A stretch of 64,000 nucleotides of DNA from Comamonadaceae bacterium. Its GTDB lineage: Bacteria > Pseudomonadota > Gammaproteobacteria > Burkholderiales > Burkholderiaceae_C. The stretch's first letter is position 1; the number at the start of each line of letters is the position of its first letter. Of the stretch, positions 8,830-18,500 are shown piece after piece. The DNA lies in the NCBI GenBank assembly GCA_947447985.1, contig CANFLX010000002.1:62001-126000 (forward strand), written 5' to 3'. A model generated the notes under the pieces. It had not been told where the DNA came from, made no database searches, and was given only the letters and a program-made list of their open reading frames with translations. Both the position numbers and the translations under genes were made by a program.

Positions 8830-9168
8830 TCAGACCGGCATGTTCATGATGTCTTCGTAGGCCTTGAGCACTTTGTTGCGCACTTGCAAGGTGGCTTCAA
8901 AGGACAGCGAGGCTTTTTGCATCTTGAGCACCACATCGGTCAGTGGCACGCCTTCGCCGCGCTCAAAGGCCATAGCGGTGTTTTGCGAGTCCACCTGGGC
9001 GGCATTGGTTTGGTTGACCGCCTGGCGAATCAGGTCCGAGAAATCCGTCTTGGGCGCGGGCGCAACGCCCGGCAGGTCAAAGCCCTGGCCCGCGGCCTGG
9101 CTGCCGTGGGTTTGCAGCGTCTTGAGCATGGCGGCGATGCTGCTGGCGGAGTTGGCGGATTCGATCAT
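8830..9168 (-). CDS. fliE: Flagellar hook-basal body protein FliE
   Basis: 112 aa, the usual size. The C-terminal region (FERGEG.PLTDVVLKMQKASLSFEATLQVRNKVLKAYEDIMNMPV type) is the FliE signature. It links the MS ring to the proximal rod and is the first rod component exported. It follows the FleR-like gene by 34 bases and probably shares its sigma54 promoter; no separate promoter was evident. Confidence 0.95.
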   Translation of the reverse strand: MIESANSASSIAAMLKTLQTHGSQAAGQGFDLPGVAPAPKTDFSDLIRQAVNQTNAAQVDSQNTAMAFERGEGVPLTDVVLKMQKASLSFEATLQVRNKVLKAYEDIMNMPV

Positions 9169-9202
9169 GGCGCAGGTCCTGGTCTAAATGGCGGTCAAAA
9201 AT

Positions 9203-10630
9203 TTAAGAATGGGCAGCGAGGGCGGGGGCCGCATCGCGCAGGCGGGCCAGCTTGTAGCGCAAGGTGCGCGGGCTGATACCGAGTTTTTGGGCGGCTTCTT
9301 CGCGGCTGCGCGACGCTTCGAGTGCGGCGCGAATCGCGTGGTGCTCGCTGTGTTTGACGGTGGCCTGCAAGGGGCTGGCAGCGCTGGCCTGGGGCAGGTC
9401 TTGCATCCAGGCAGACGCCTCAGGCATGGCAAACGGGGCGGGAGCGTCGTCAAACATCAGGTGTTCGACGCCGATATGGTTGTCGGGGCACAAGACCATG
9501 GCGCGTTGGATGATGTTTTCCAACTCACGCACATTGCCGGGCCAGCGGTGCGACAGCAGCACGCGTTGTGCCTCTTCGCTCACGCTCCAGGCCTGGTTGC
9601 CACGCACATGGCGGGCCAGCAAGCGGGCCACCAGGGGCAAGATGTCGCCACTGCGCTCGGCCAAAGCGGGTACCCGCAGCTTGAAGGTGCTCAGGCGGAA
9701 GTACAGGTCTTCGCGGAATTCGCGCAGTGCAATTTGCTCGCGCAGGTTTTTGTTGGTTGCCGCGACGACGCGCACATCCAGCGCAATAGCGCGTTCGCCG
9801 CCCAGTCGCACCAGGCAGCGCTCTTGCAGCACGCGCAGCAGCTTGGCTTGCAGGGTCAAGGGCAATTCGCCGATTTCATCCAAAAACAGCGTGCCGCCTT
9901 GGGCTTGTTCAAACAAACCACGGTGTTCTTTGACAGCGCCGGTAAAAGCGCCTTTTTCATGGCCAAAGAGCATGTCTTCAATCATGTGCTCAGGCAGCGC
10001 GGCGCAGTTCAGGCCGATAAAGGGGCCGTTGGCGGCGTTCGACGACTCGTGCAGCACGCGGGCCAGCACTTCTTTGCCCGAACCCGTGGGGCCTTCCACC
10101 AGCACCGCGACGGGGGCTTGCGCCACGCGCTGGGCCAAGGCCAGCAGGTTGCGGCTGACAGGGTCCACGTAGACCACGCTGCGCACAGCGGTGTCGGAAA
10201 TATGCACGGCGGCAGGGGTCTCGGCGGCGACCGCAGCCGCCTTCGGGGCGGTGTCGTGTTTGGCGTGCTGCAGGGCCAGGCCCCAGGCTGCACCAGAAAA
10301 GTCGTCCGCTGCCAGCACATGGCAGGCACCGCCATGCAGAGCCTGTACAGCCAGTTCCAGCTGGCGGCGCTCAAGGCGGCAGACCAGCGGCATGGAGCGG
10401 CCAGTGGTTTGAATCAACGCGAGGGTGTCGTTGAAGAGCGCAATGTCGGCCCCCAGGCCCAGCACCAGCATCGCAGCTGGCGTGGCCTGCAGCGCGGCTT
10501 GCAAGTCGTCCAAGGTGCTCAGCGGCTGCGCGTCCACGCCCGCAGCGGCCAACTGGGCGCGGTCCGCCACCGTCAGGGGGCGAAACGGGTCCAGCCAGAG
10601 GGCGAGGCTTGCGTTAGAGGGTGTGGACAT
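9203..10630 (-). CDS. Sigma54-dependent flagellar activator, FleR/FlrC type
   Basis: 475 aa from the ATG at 10630. Residues 1-130 resemble a receiver domain, but the strand that should end in the phospho-acceptor Asp reads MLVLGLG, so it looks degenerate. The AAA+ domain has Walker A GPTGSGKE (180-187), the sigma54 contact loop GAFTGA (227-232) and Walker B TLFLDEIGE. A Fis-type helix-turn-helix (EEAAQKLGISPRTLRYKL) ends the protein. In related bacteria FleR/FlrC switches on the middle flagellar genes. The sigma54 promoter at 10672-10687 predicts transcription from about 10660, which excludes an upstream start at 10666 and supports 10630. Confidence 0.87.
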   Translation of the reverse strand: MSTPSNASLALWLDPFRPLTVADRAQLAAAGVDAQPLSTLDDLQAALQATPAAMLVLGLGADIALFNDTLALIQTTGRSMPLVCRLERRQLELAVQALHGGACHVLAADDFSGAAWGLALQHAKHDTAPKAAAVAAETPAAVHISDTAVRSVVYVDPVSRNLLALAQRVAQAPVAVLVEGPTGSGKEVLARVLHESSNAANGPFIGLNCAALPEHMIEDMLFGHEKGAFTGAVKEHRGLFEQAQGGTLFLDEIGELPLTLQAKLLRVLQERCLVRLGGERAIALDVRVVAATNKNLREQIALREFREDLYFRLSTFKLRVPALAERSGDILPLVARLLARHVRGNQAWSVSEEAQRVLLSHRWPGNVRELENIIQRAMVLCPDNHIGVEHLMFDDAPAPFAMPEASAWMQDLPQASAASPLQATVKHSEHHAIRAALEASRSREEAAQKLGISPRTLRYKLARLRDAAPALAAHS

Positions 10631-10671
10631 ACAGGTTTTGGACAAAGGGGTGTCAGGTATGAACACCCTTC

Positions 10672-10687
10672 TGCAAGACCCGTGCCA
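10672..10687 (-). promoter_or_regulatory. Putative sigma54 promoter of the FleR-like gene and fliE
   Basis: On the minus strand TGGCAC (10687-10682), five bases, TTGC (10676-10673): a perfect -24/-12 element. Start of transcription near 10660, 30 bases before the ATG at 10630. It fits a hierarchy in which FleQ activates the fleR operon. Confidence 0.75.
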
Positions 10688-10702
10688 CCCAAATTCAGGG
10701 TT

Positions 10703-10939
10703 TTATTGACGATTCCCCGACACTTTGGCGATTGCCTTGGCTGGCTTGGGCTCAAAGCCCTGGCAAGGACGGCCGTCGAGCTGCTGCACCTGCATGCAGG
10801 GCAGCATGCGCGACTTAAAGCCCAGCAATTTGCACTGGTAGGGCAAGGCCGGGTCCCAACTGGTGGCGAAATGGCGGCATTTCCAGCAGCTGATGGCAGG
10901 CGCAGGGCCTTGGGTGTAGGTGGGTAAATTTGGGGGCAT
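10703..10939 (-). CDS. Small cysteine-rich protein of unknown function
   Basis: 78 aa from the ATG at 10939. It has a CWKC pair followed by three further Cys (YQCKLLG, LPCMQ, RPCQGFEPK), a spacing that suggests a small metal-binding fold, possibly zinc or iron-sulfur. No signal peptide. It lies between the divergent 1417-aa gene and the FleR-like gene, upstream of the latter's sigma54 promoter, so it is a separate unit. An upstream start at 11014 would run into the 1417-aa gene's promoter and is less likely. Confidence 0.6.
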   Translation of the reverse strand: MPPNLPTYTQGPAPAISCWKCRHFATSWDPALPYQCKLLGFKSRMLPCMQVQQLDGRPCQGFEPKPAKAIAKVSGNRQ

Positions 10940-11010
10940 GCGGCGATCGGGAACCCGGGGGGCTGATCCGTTTCCAGGAAAAGCAATAAACGCGCCACTG
11001 AAATAGACGC

Positions 11011-11037
11011 TCAAGGTTTCAGCGCTGCGACCGATCC
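11011..11037 (+). promoter_or_regulatory. Putative sigma28 promoter of the 1417-aa repeat protein gene
   Basis: -35 TCAAGGTT (11011-11018), 11-base spacer, -10 ACCGATCC (11030-11037). The predicted start of transcription (about 11043-11045) falls almost on the ATG at 11046. Confidence 0.65.
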
Positions 11038-11045
11038 TGTTCCTG

Positions 11046-14000
11046 ATGATCTACGTTCAAAGCGCCAGCGCTACCGCCAACTACTACTTGCAGAGCGCCA
11101 GCAGCTCGGCGGTGGATGTTGCATCCGCTGTCTCGGCGCTGCAAGTCAACCCGCGCGCGCGGTTCGTGATCCAGGACTCTGCCGCCAACGTTGAAAAGTA
11201 CATTGATACGCTGAAAAAGATCAGCAACAACATCAGCAGCATCACTTTGACCGACACGTCGCCCACCGTGATGCGCGTGTCGTCTGCGCAATTGCTGCAA
11301 AACCCCGCCTTGTTTGCCAAAATGAACGTGGGGGGCGCGTCCAATCCAGTGAGCCTGAGCGTCTCCGATGTGTTGTCCAAAGACGCTGCAGCGGTAGGGG
11401 CCAACAGCAAAGTCAGTCAGTTTTCTGTGAAGGACACCGCCGCGAACATTTCCGCGATGTGGAGCGGTGTGAACAGTGGCGTAAGCAAACTGGGCAACGT
11501 GCAACTGACCGACCCTGCAAATCCACTGAAAATTACATTTGCCCAGTACAGCAACGCAAAAGACACACTGCTGACGCATTTCAAGGGCACCTACGCCTTC
11601 AGCCTGAGCGGCGCAAAAGTGGCTGACGCCTTAACGACCGCCTCGGATGATCGGGTTACCGCACTGGCTATTACCGACCACGCGCAAGCCATTGCGAATG
11701 CCCTGGACGATCTAAAAAATTTGGGTCTCAAAGTAAAGATGGTGACCACGGACGACACCAGTGTGTTGAAGGTCTCAGCGGAGAAGCTGCGGACCGACAG
11801 TGCCGTGATTGGCAAACTCTACAAGGGCTACCAACTCGCCGTTTTTAATGTCGATCTCAGTACCGCGGCGAGATTGAAGTCAAACCAGAAGGTTGTTTCT
11901 TTGGATATTGCGGACACTGCCGACAATATCTCCGCCAATTTGGGCTTTTTGAACAAGCTGGGCGCGTCGCTGCATTCCTTGACCGTGACCGATGCTGCCG
12001 AATTGAATATTGGCGCAGCGGACTTCTTTCGCAACGGTCAGGCCCTGGCCAAGATTGCAGACCCGGTAACCGGCCACAACACCTACCAGCTCAATATTTT
12101 GGACGCCCACGCCGTGGACGCCAAAGTGCTGCAAAGCAATAGCCATGTGCATACCATCGCCGTCAAAGACAGCAGCGCTGCGATTGGACAAAACTTTGAC
12201 GACCTCAACAGCAATTCGCTAGTGACGGGCATCAAACAGAGCGGCCCAGCGGCCCCCCTGAGCATCACCGTAGACCAATTCGACAATGACACCAATGCGC
12301 TGGCATTGCTCAGAGACAGCCATTCTTTCGCTGTGCGTGGCGTCACTGCGGCCCGTGCAAAAGCACTGCTTGCGGACAGAGCCACCAACAACGTGGCATC
12401 CGTGTCAGTGACCGACACCCGTGCCAACCTGTATGACAAGCTGAATGATTTGACTGGCCTGGGCAAATCCCTGACCAGCATCGTGCAGGACACGACGGGG
12501 CAAACCAGCGCACAACAGGCATTTCAACTCACCGCCAGCGAGTGGATGAAACACATCGGAACCCTGTCCAAGATTGTGGGCGGTTATGGCGTCAACGTTA
12601 GCAGCGTGAGTGCCACCAAGGCCATGGCCTTGGCCACAGACCTGCGTGTGCGCTCGATTCAGGTCACAGACACGGGTGCTGCCATTGCGGCAAACCTGGA
12701 TGCCTTGCAGGCGGTGGGCTCCAAGCTTTCGGGTATCGCGCAAACCGATTCGACGGCACTTCAAATTTCGGGTGCGCAATACGCAGCCAATACCAGCACC
12801 TTGGGCAAGCTGGCCGACAGCTACACCTTGTCAGTCTCCAAAGCCAGTGCCAGCCAGGTCAGCGCCTTGGCGGGCTCTGCCCATGTTCAGTCCATTGGCG
12901 TGGTCGACACAGTCGCCCATATCGCATCCAACCTGGCCGCTATTCAAACCGCAGCCACCGCAGCGGGTGGACCGGCCCTCACCGTCGCGTTGAGTGGCCC
13001 ATCGGCTGCCTTCACCTTGAGCAAGACACAACTGAGTGACTATGCGGACGCATTGAACACCATCCAAGGCAATTACGCCGTCAAGGTCACCGGCTTGTCC
13101 GTGACAGACGCAGTCGGTCTGGCCGGTAACGGGCACGTGGTGGGCATGGCGGTCAACGCGTCTTCCACGGAGCTTTCCGATGTAAGCCAGCTCGGCCAGC
13201 TTGGCGCATTGGGCGGCAAGCTCAGCAGCATTGCCCAAAGCGATGCGGGCACGCCACTGACGCTGGCGCAAGAGGACTGGCTCAGCAACCGGGCAATTTT
13301 GGCCAAGGCGCAGGGCTACAGCGTTGCACTCACGGGCGTGAAGGCGGCCAGTGCGGACAACCTGCTGACCAACAACCCGCAGGTGGTGTCCGTGGCGGTC
13401 ACCGATACCGCTGCGGAAATTTCACGCAGCTTCAACCAACTGGCCGCCCTGGGCGCGTCCCTGCAGGGTATTGCACAGGCCGCGGGCGACGCTGGGAATC
13501 TGCAGCTGTCGATGGCGCAGTGGACCGCTGGAGAGAGCACCGTAGAAAAGATAAGCGGTGACTACCACGTCGACATATCGCGCGCGGGTGCCGAACAGGC
13601 CCAGTCGCTGGTAGCCAACGACAAGATCGCAAGCGTGGGCGTGCTGGCAAGCGCCTTGGATGTATCGACCCAGCTTGCCGATTTAATGGCCAACAGCAAG
13701 GTCTCGTCGCTGCAATTGTCCGATCCCGTGAACCCGATCGCCATGTCGATGGAACAACTGGTGAACGACGGGCAGGGTAACAATCTGCTGGGAAAAATTC
13801 AGGGCGGCTACCGTCTGGCGTTGAGCGGCGTGGCTGTCTCCGACCTCAGCGCAGCCAGGGCTCAGGGACATGTGGCAAGCATGGAAGTCAGTGGAACGGC
13901 TGGCCAAATCCAAGCGGGCTTGCCCGCACTCATGGGCGCAGGTCCTCGCCTGACGTCGCTGACGCTGACCGGAGCCGATCCGAGCGTGGTGCTGGATTAC

Positions 14001-15299
14001 AGCGACTTCCAAAAATACAACAGCGTGCTGGGCATGATCAAGCAGCCGTTTAGTTTGGTGGTGAACAAGGTCACCGCCAGTGGCGCTGAGGCGCTGGCCC
14101 AAAACACGGTGTTCAATGTCAGCATGGGCGTGCGTGATACCGCGGCCAACATTTCGACCAATCTGAATACCTTGGCAAATCTGGGCGCGCAAATCACGAC
14201 CCTTCAAACCACGGAGGCTTCTCCCGTTTTGAATGTCAGCGCGGCACAGTTTTCAACTGCGCAGGGCACCCTCAACAAGATCAAAGCCTCTGACGGGACG
14301 TCCAACTACCAACTGGCGGTGACCGGTGGCGACTCCAATTTTGTCCGCGGCGTGCTGGCGGATGCTGCTGCACTGGCCCATGTGCAAAGCCTGGATTTCG
14401 CCGATTCGGCCTTGAATATTGCAAACAATTTTGACTTGTTGCAAAGCAGCAAAGTAACCGCAGTGCGTTTAACGACCAGCGCGCCGGTACTGACCCTCAA
14501 CGCAAGCCAATACGCACTGTCAGCCTCCCTGGCCAAGATCAAGACATCTTTTGGCTTGAATGTCACCGGCGCCGCCGTCAACGCTGCGGCCACGCTGCAA
14601 GCAGACCAACGCGTGAATGGCTTTGAAATCTCAGCCTCAGCCGCTCAAATTGGCGCTTCGCTCTATGACCTGCTGGGCTTGAGCAAACTCACCCACCTGG
14701 ACATCACCCAAAGTGCGGGCCCGGCGGCCCTGATGTCCATCATCGCAGACCAATACCTGGCGGTGCAGGACAGCCTGGGCAAGGTGCGCGGCAATTACGC
14801 GCTCAATGTGACCAACGTATCCACGGCTGCGCTGGACAGTATTGCGGGCCACAACAATGTTGCAGGCGTGCAGGTCAGCGGAACAAGTGCAGAGGTCGCA
14901 AGTGCCTGGGACGCCTTGGTGGCCTTGGGCGATCAGTTGACAGGCGTCCAGTTCACGGGCGCAGACCCACTGGCCATCACCTTGGAGCAATGGAACCAGT
15001 CAGCAAGCGCGCTGAGCAAACTGCCCGCAGGCAAAGCCCTGGCGCTGCTGGATGTAGCGCCCGATGAGGCGACCAATGCCGCAGCGTACAGCAACGTCAC
15101 TACCGTGGCCGTCAAGGGCACCGCCAGCCAGGTGGCGACTGCCTTTGACGATCTGGTGGCACTGGGCGCCCAGTTGGATGACATTGAATTGACCGACCCC
15201 GCCTCGCCCCTGCTCTTGACCCAAAGCCAAGCCGATGCAGGCGCGGCCGTGCTTGCCAAGATCAATGGCGGGTTCGACCTGCAAATCCAGAGTGCCTAA
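11046..15299 (+). CDS. Giant cysteine-free repeat protein (DTAANIxxNLDxL repeats)
   Basis: 1417 aa. Built almost wholly of about 16 degenerate repeats of roughly 80-90 residues. Each unit has a strand/turn VxSVxVTDTAA, a helix IxxNLDxLxxLGxxL, a strand TSIxxTD and a tail LxLSxxQYxxxxxxLxKIxGxYxLxVxxV. There is no cysteine, signal peptide or membrane segment. Similar repeats occur in very large secreted surface proteins of proteobacteria. The end has no classic RTX nonapeptides, so the export route is open: type I secretion or the flagellar type III exporter. The sigma28 promoter and position inside the flagellar locus point to late flagellar expression. No Shine-Dalgarno precedes the ATG. Confidence 0.85.
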   Translation: MIYVQSASATANYYLQSASSSAVDVASAVSALQVNPRARFVIQDSAANVEKYIDTLKKISNNISSITLTDTSPTVMRVSSAQLLQNPALFAKMNVGGASNPVSLSVSDVLSKDAAAVGANSKVSQFSVKDTAANISAMWSGVNSGVSKLGNVQLTDPANPLKITFAQYSNAKDTLLTHFKGTYAFSLSGAKVADALTTASDDRVTALAITDHAQAIANALDDLKNLGLKVKMVTTDDTSVLKVSAEKLRTDSAVIGKLYKGYQLAVFNVDLSTAARLKSNQKVVSLDIADTADNISANLGFLNKLGASLHSLTVTDAAELNIGAADFFRNGQALAKIADPVTGHNTYQLNILDAHAVDAKVLQSNSHVHTIAVKDSSAAIGQNFDDLNSNSLVTGIKQSGPAAPLSITVDQFDNDTNALALLRDSHSFAVRGVTAARAKALLADRATNNVASVSVTDTRANLYDKLNDLTGLGKSLTSIVQDTTGQTSAQQAFQLTASEWMKHIGTLSKIVGGYGVNVSSVSATKAMALATDLRVRSIQVTDTGAAIAANLDALQAVGSKLSGIAQTDSTALQISGAQYAANTSTLGKLADSYTLSVSKASASQVSALAGSAHVQSIGVVDTVAHIASNLAAIQTAATAAGGPALTVALSGPSAAFTLSKTQLSDYADALNTIQGNYAVKVTGLSVTDAVGLAGNGHVVGMAVNASSTELSDVSQLGQLGALGGKLSSIAQSDAGTPLTLAQEDWLSNRAILAKAQGYSVALTGVKAASADNLLTNNPQVVSVAVTDTAAEISRSFNQLAALGASLQGIAQAAGDAGNLQLSMAQWTAGESTVEKISGDYHVDISRAGAEQAQSLVANDKIASVGVLASALDVSTQLADLMANSKVSSLQLSDPVNPIAMSMEQLVNDGQGNNLLGKIQGGYRLALSGVAVSDLSAARAQGHVASMEVSGTAGQIQAGLPALMGAGPRLTSLTLTGADPSVVLDYSDFQKYNSVLGMIKQPFSLVVNKVTASGAEALAQNTVFNVSMGVRDTAANISTNLNTLANLGAQITTLQTTEASPVLNVSAAQFSTAQGTLNKIKASDGTSNYQLAVTGGDSNFVRGVLADAAALAHVQSLDFADSALNIANNFDLLQSSKVTAVRLTTSAPVLTLNASQYALSASLAKIKTSFGLNVTGAAVNAAATLQADQRVNGFEISASAAQIGASLYDLLGLSKLTHLDITQSAGPAALMSIIADQYLAVQDSLGKVRGNYALNVTNVSTAALDSIAGHNNVAGVQVSGTSAEVASAWDALVALGDQLTGVQFTGADPLAITLEQWNQSASALSKLPAGKALALLDVAPDEATNAAAYSNVTTVAVKGTASQVATAFDDLVALGAQLDDIELTDPASPLLLTQSQADAGAAVLAKINGGFDLQIQSA

Positions 15300-15385
15300 G
15301 GTGGGGCCGACCGCTGAAGTCCACGCCTGCGAAACAGCGCCGCACTGCTTGCCCGCATTTATTTTTAGCTTTTTCAAAAATCTGC

Positions 15386-15412
15386 TCAAGAAAGAATTTT
15401 TCGAGCCGACTC
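15386..15412 (+). promoter_or_regulatory. Putative upstream sigma28 promoter (P1) of the 1617-aa repeat protein gene
   Basis: -35 TCAAGAAA (15386-15393), 11 bases, -10 GCCGACTC (15405-15412). Weaker than the downstream copy: the usual GAT of the -10 box reads GAC. Confidence 0.4.
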
Positions 15413-15466
15413 TCCCACCATCAAAACCCTTTAGTAGGTTTTGGATAAGTAAATGTAAATATTTGC

Positions 15467-15493
15467 TCAAGCTTTACAAAGGGATGCCGATTC
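15467..15493 (+). promoter_or_regulatory. Putative main sigma28 promoter (P2) of the 1617-aa repeat protein gene
   Basis: -35 TCAAGCTT (15467-15474), 11 bases, -10 GCCGATTC (15486-15493). Predicted start near 15500 gives a leader of about 50 bases with a GGAG Shine-Dalgarno before the ATG at 15551. The 250-base gap 15300-15550 holds these two promoters; I see no clear terminator for the upstream gene in it. Confidence 0.72.
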
Positions 15494-15550
15494 ACCCTGT
15501 GTACAGACCGCAATGCCTCGGCACCCGCCACAATTTTTTGGAGAATTCTC

Positions 15551-18500
15551 ATGAGTTCAGTAAGTGCAGTTAGTTCCTCAACTCCCATCATTCCGGTTTT
15601 TAAGCCCACGAAGGTTGAAAAACTGGACCAGATCGGTGGTTTGTTTCAAACCTCTCTGCCTGACTCCACGGACGACAACAGCGTCGCCTTTGTCTACTCC
15701 AAGACCACGGTCGCCAAGGATGCGGCCTTGCCCAAGGCTGCCATTTTTCTGAAAAACGCCGATGGCTCTTACTTTTCGGTCGACCTGCACCGGGATGCCG
15801 ACACCAAGGTGACTGACAAAGTGAGCATGGTGGCCACGAGCAGCACCATTGATTTGTACATTTACAACCCCGACGCCACCGGGTCTGCTGAAAAATACTC
15901 TTTCGACGCGACTGGCAAGATGACCGGTGATGGCCCCGCCACGCTGGGTGCCATGGAGGTTTCTTCCGCAGAAATCAGCACCAAGCGCGACCTCGATGGC
16001 AATGGCGGTATCGGCGCCAATTTGGATAAAACCGCCAACGGCCCCGGCATGTTGGATGCCACCGGCGGCATGTACCAGGTGAACGTCTTGGGCCAAAACG
16101 TGTTGGTCGTGGGCAATGCGCTGGAAAAGGCGAAGTCTATCGACGTGTCTGCCAACGCACTGCGCAATGTTGACGGCAGCGCATGGGCACCCGAAACCGA
16201 ATTTGCCAGCTACCGTGCGGTTTCCACGGTGGCCGCTGACAAGAGCGTTTCCTGGACCGTCTACGGCACCACGGCCGTTGACGAAAGCGGCGCTGGCGGC
16301 GATGTGCATAAATTCACCTTCAAGGCCGCAGACGACAAAAAGGGCTTCGTTTTGGATGGCGAAGAGGTGACCCTGAGCGCCAGCCAGTTGGCGACGGCTG
16401 AGAAGACGAGCAAGCGCGACCTTAACGCAGACGGAACTTTTGGCGTCAAAGTGCAAACGGACGCTGTGGACGCCAAGGGCGGCTTGTACTCGGGCAGCAT
16501 TTTGGGTCAAGATTTTTATCTCATTGGCACGGGACTCAAAACCGCCGCCAAAGCCGATGCCGCGCAGGACCTCTCCGGTTCCTTGTTGAACGGCGAAGGC
16601 GAAGCCTGGGTCAAGCCTGAGGGCTACACGATTTCTGCACTGGTGAAAAACAAGGCGGACGCCGATCACCCGTATTCCATGTACGCCTACAAATCTGCAA
16701 GCGGCTCGGACCCTGAGGCAGCGGACTATGTTGCCGCCGACAAAAACGACGTGTTGCGTTTTGATTTTGACGTGACTGCCGGCGGCAACTACAAAGTCAC
16801 CGATGCCACCGCAGACGGTGTCGCGATGACGGCAAGCGACCTTGCCAAGGCGGAAAAAACCACAACACGTGACTTGAACCAAGACGCCGTTTTCGGCGTC
16901 ACGATTCAACCCGGTGCAGTGGACGCAACCGGTGGCCTGTACCAGGCGACCGCCTTGGGCAACAGCTTTTTGGTGGTTGGCAAAAGCCTGGTGTCTTCTG
17001 CCGCCAAGCCCATGGATTTGTCGTCCGCACTGCTGACCACCGATGGTGAGGCGTGGAAACCCGACGATGTTGCAAACATCAGCAACCAGCTCAAAATTGT
17101 GACTGAAGTGGGGCAGGACAAAGCGGTTACCGGCTACAGCGTTTATGTCAAAGAAGACGCGGGAAGCTTTGCCAAATACAGCTTTGGTGCAGACTTCAAA
17201 CAGACGGGCGAGCGCACTGAATTGACGCAAGAGGACTTGGCGACCGCCGAAAAAACCAATAACCGTGATTTGAGCGGTGACAACAAATTTGGCGTGATCT
17301 TGACCGGCTCGCCAGACGCCAAGGGCGGTCTGTACCAAGGCCACTTTGAGAGCCAGGACAATGTTTTCATCCGCAGCGACGCCAAACTGGCCCTGGGCGG
17401 CTTGGTGGCCAGCAAGGCCGTTGACATGAGCAACGCCCTGAAAACCGAAGAAGGTTACTGGGACGTGGAATCGGGTTACAACATCACGGCCGCCTACACC
17501 GAGGGCACAGGTGAGGCACAGACCTACAACGTGATCGCGGCCAACGCCCAGGATGTGTCGGATGTGCGCAAATACACCTTCAACGCCGCGACCAACATGC
17601 TCGACACCGAGCACTCCGGCGACATGTCTTTGATCGATCTGGCAGCGGCCGAAAAAGCCCAAAAACGCGATCTGAATGGCGACAGCGTTGTTGCCGTCAA
17701 AGTCTCAGCAACCCTGGACAAAGTCGGTGGCTTGTTCCAAGTCCAATCGGCCACTAAAAACTATCTGGCCATCAGTTCCACGGCCGTCAAGGACCTGAGC
17801 ACCGCCATTTTGGACTCTGATGGCAAAGCCTGGGCCGTTCCCGGTAACAACGCCAGTGTCGTCTTGTCAAAACAGGGGGATAGCTACAAGATTTACACCA
17901 AGAGCACGGATGCCACGCCCACCTACAACGAATATGCCGTATCGGCTGACTTCAAGTATGTGGAGGACAGTGCAAAAACATTAAGCCTGACTGATTTGGC
18001 AGACGCCGAAAAGACCAGCGGCCGCGACATCAATGGCGACCGTGCGATTGGTGCGACCGTGTCCAAGGTCATTGACAAGACCGGCCTCTACGAAGCCACC
18101 ATTGACAACCAGAAAATGGTACTTTTCTCGTCGACCAACCCTGGCAAGAGCACCGCGCTGAGCGACAAGGTATTGCTGTCCAGCGACGAAACCAGCCCCT
18201 GGGCGGCGGGTTCGGACTACAGCCTGCGCAGCGTGGTGAAAAACGAGGACGACACCATCCAGGTCTATGCCACCAAAGTTCAGGACGGTAAAGATGTGAC
18301 CAGCCGGTTCACCTTCACTGCCGACCGTGTTTTGTCGGAACAAGAGGACCTGACGGCTGACCAGCTCGCAACGGCTGAAAAGACCCTGGGCCGTGACCTG
18401 AACGCTGACAAAGCGGTGGGCCTGGCGGTGACCGGGGTTGAAGACAAGGTTGGCGGCTTGTACAAAGCGTCGGTCATGGGCCAGGACTTCTATGTGTTGG

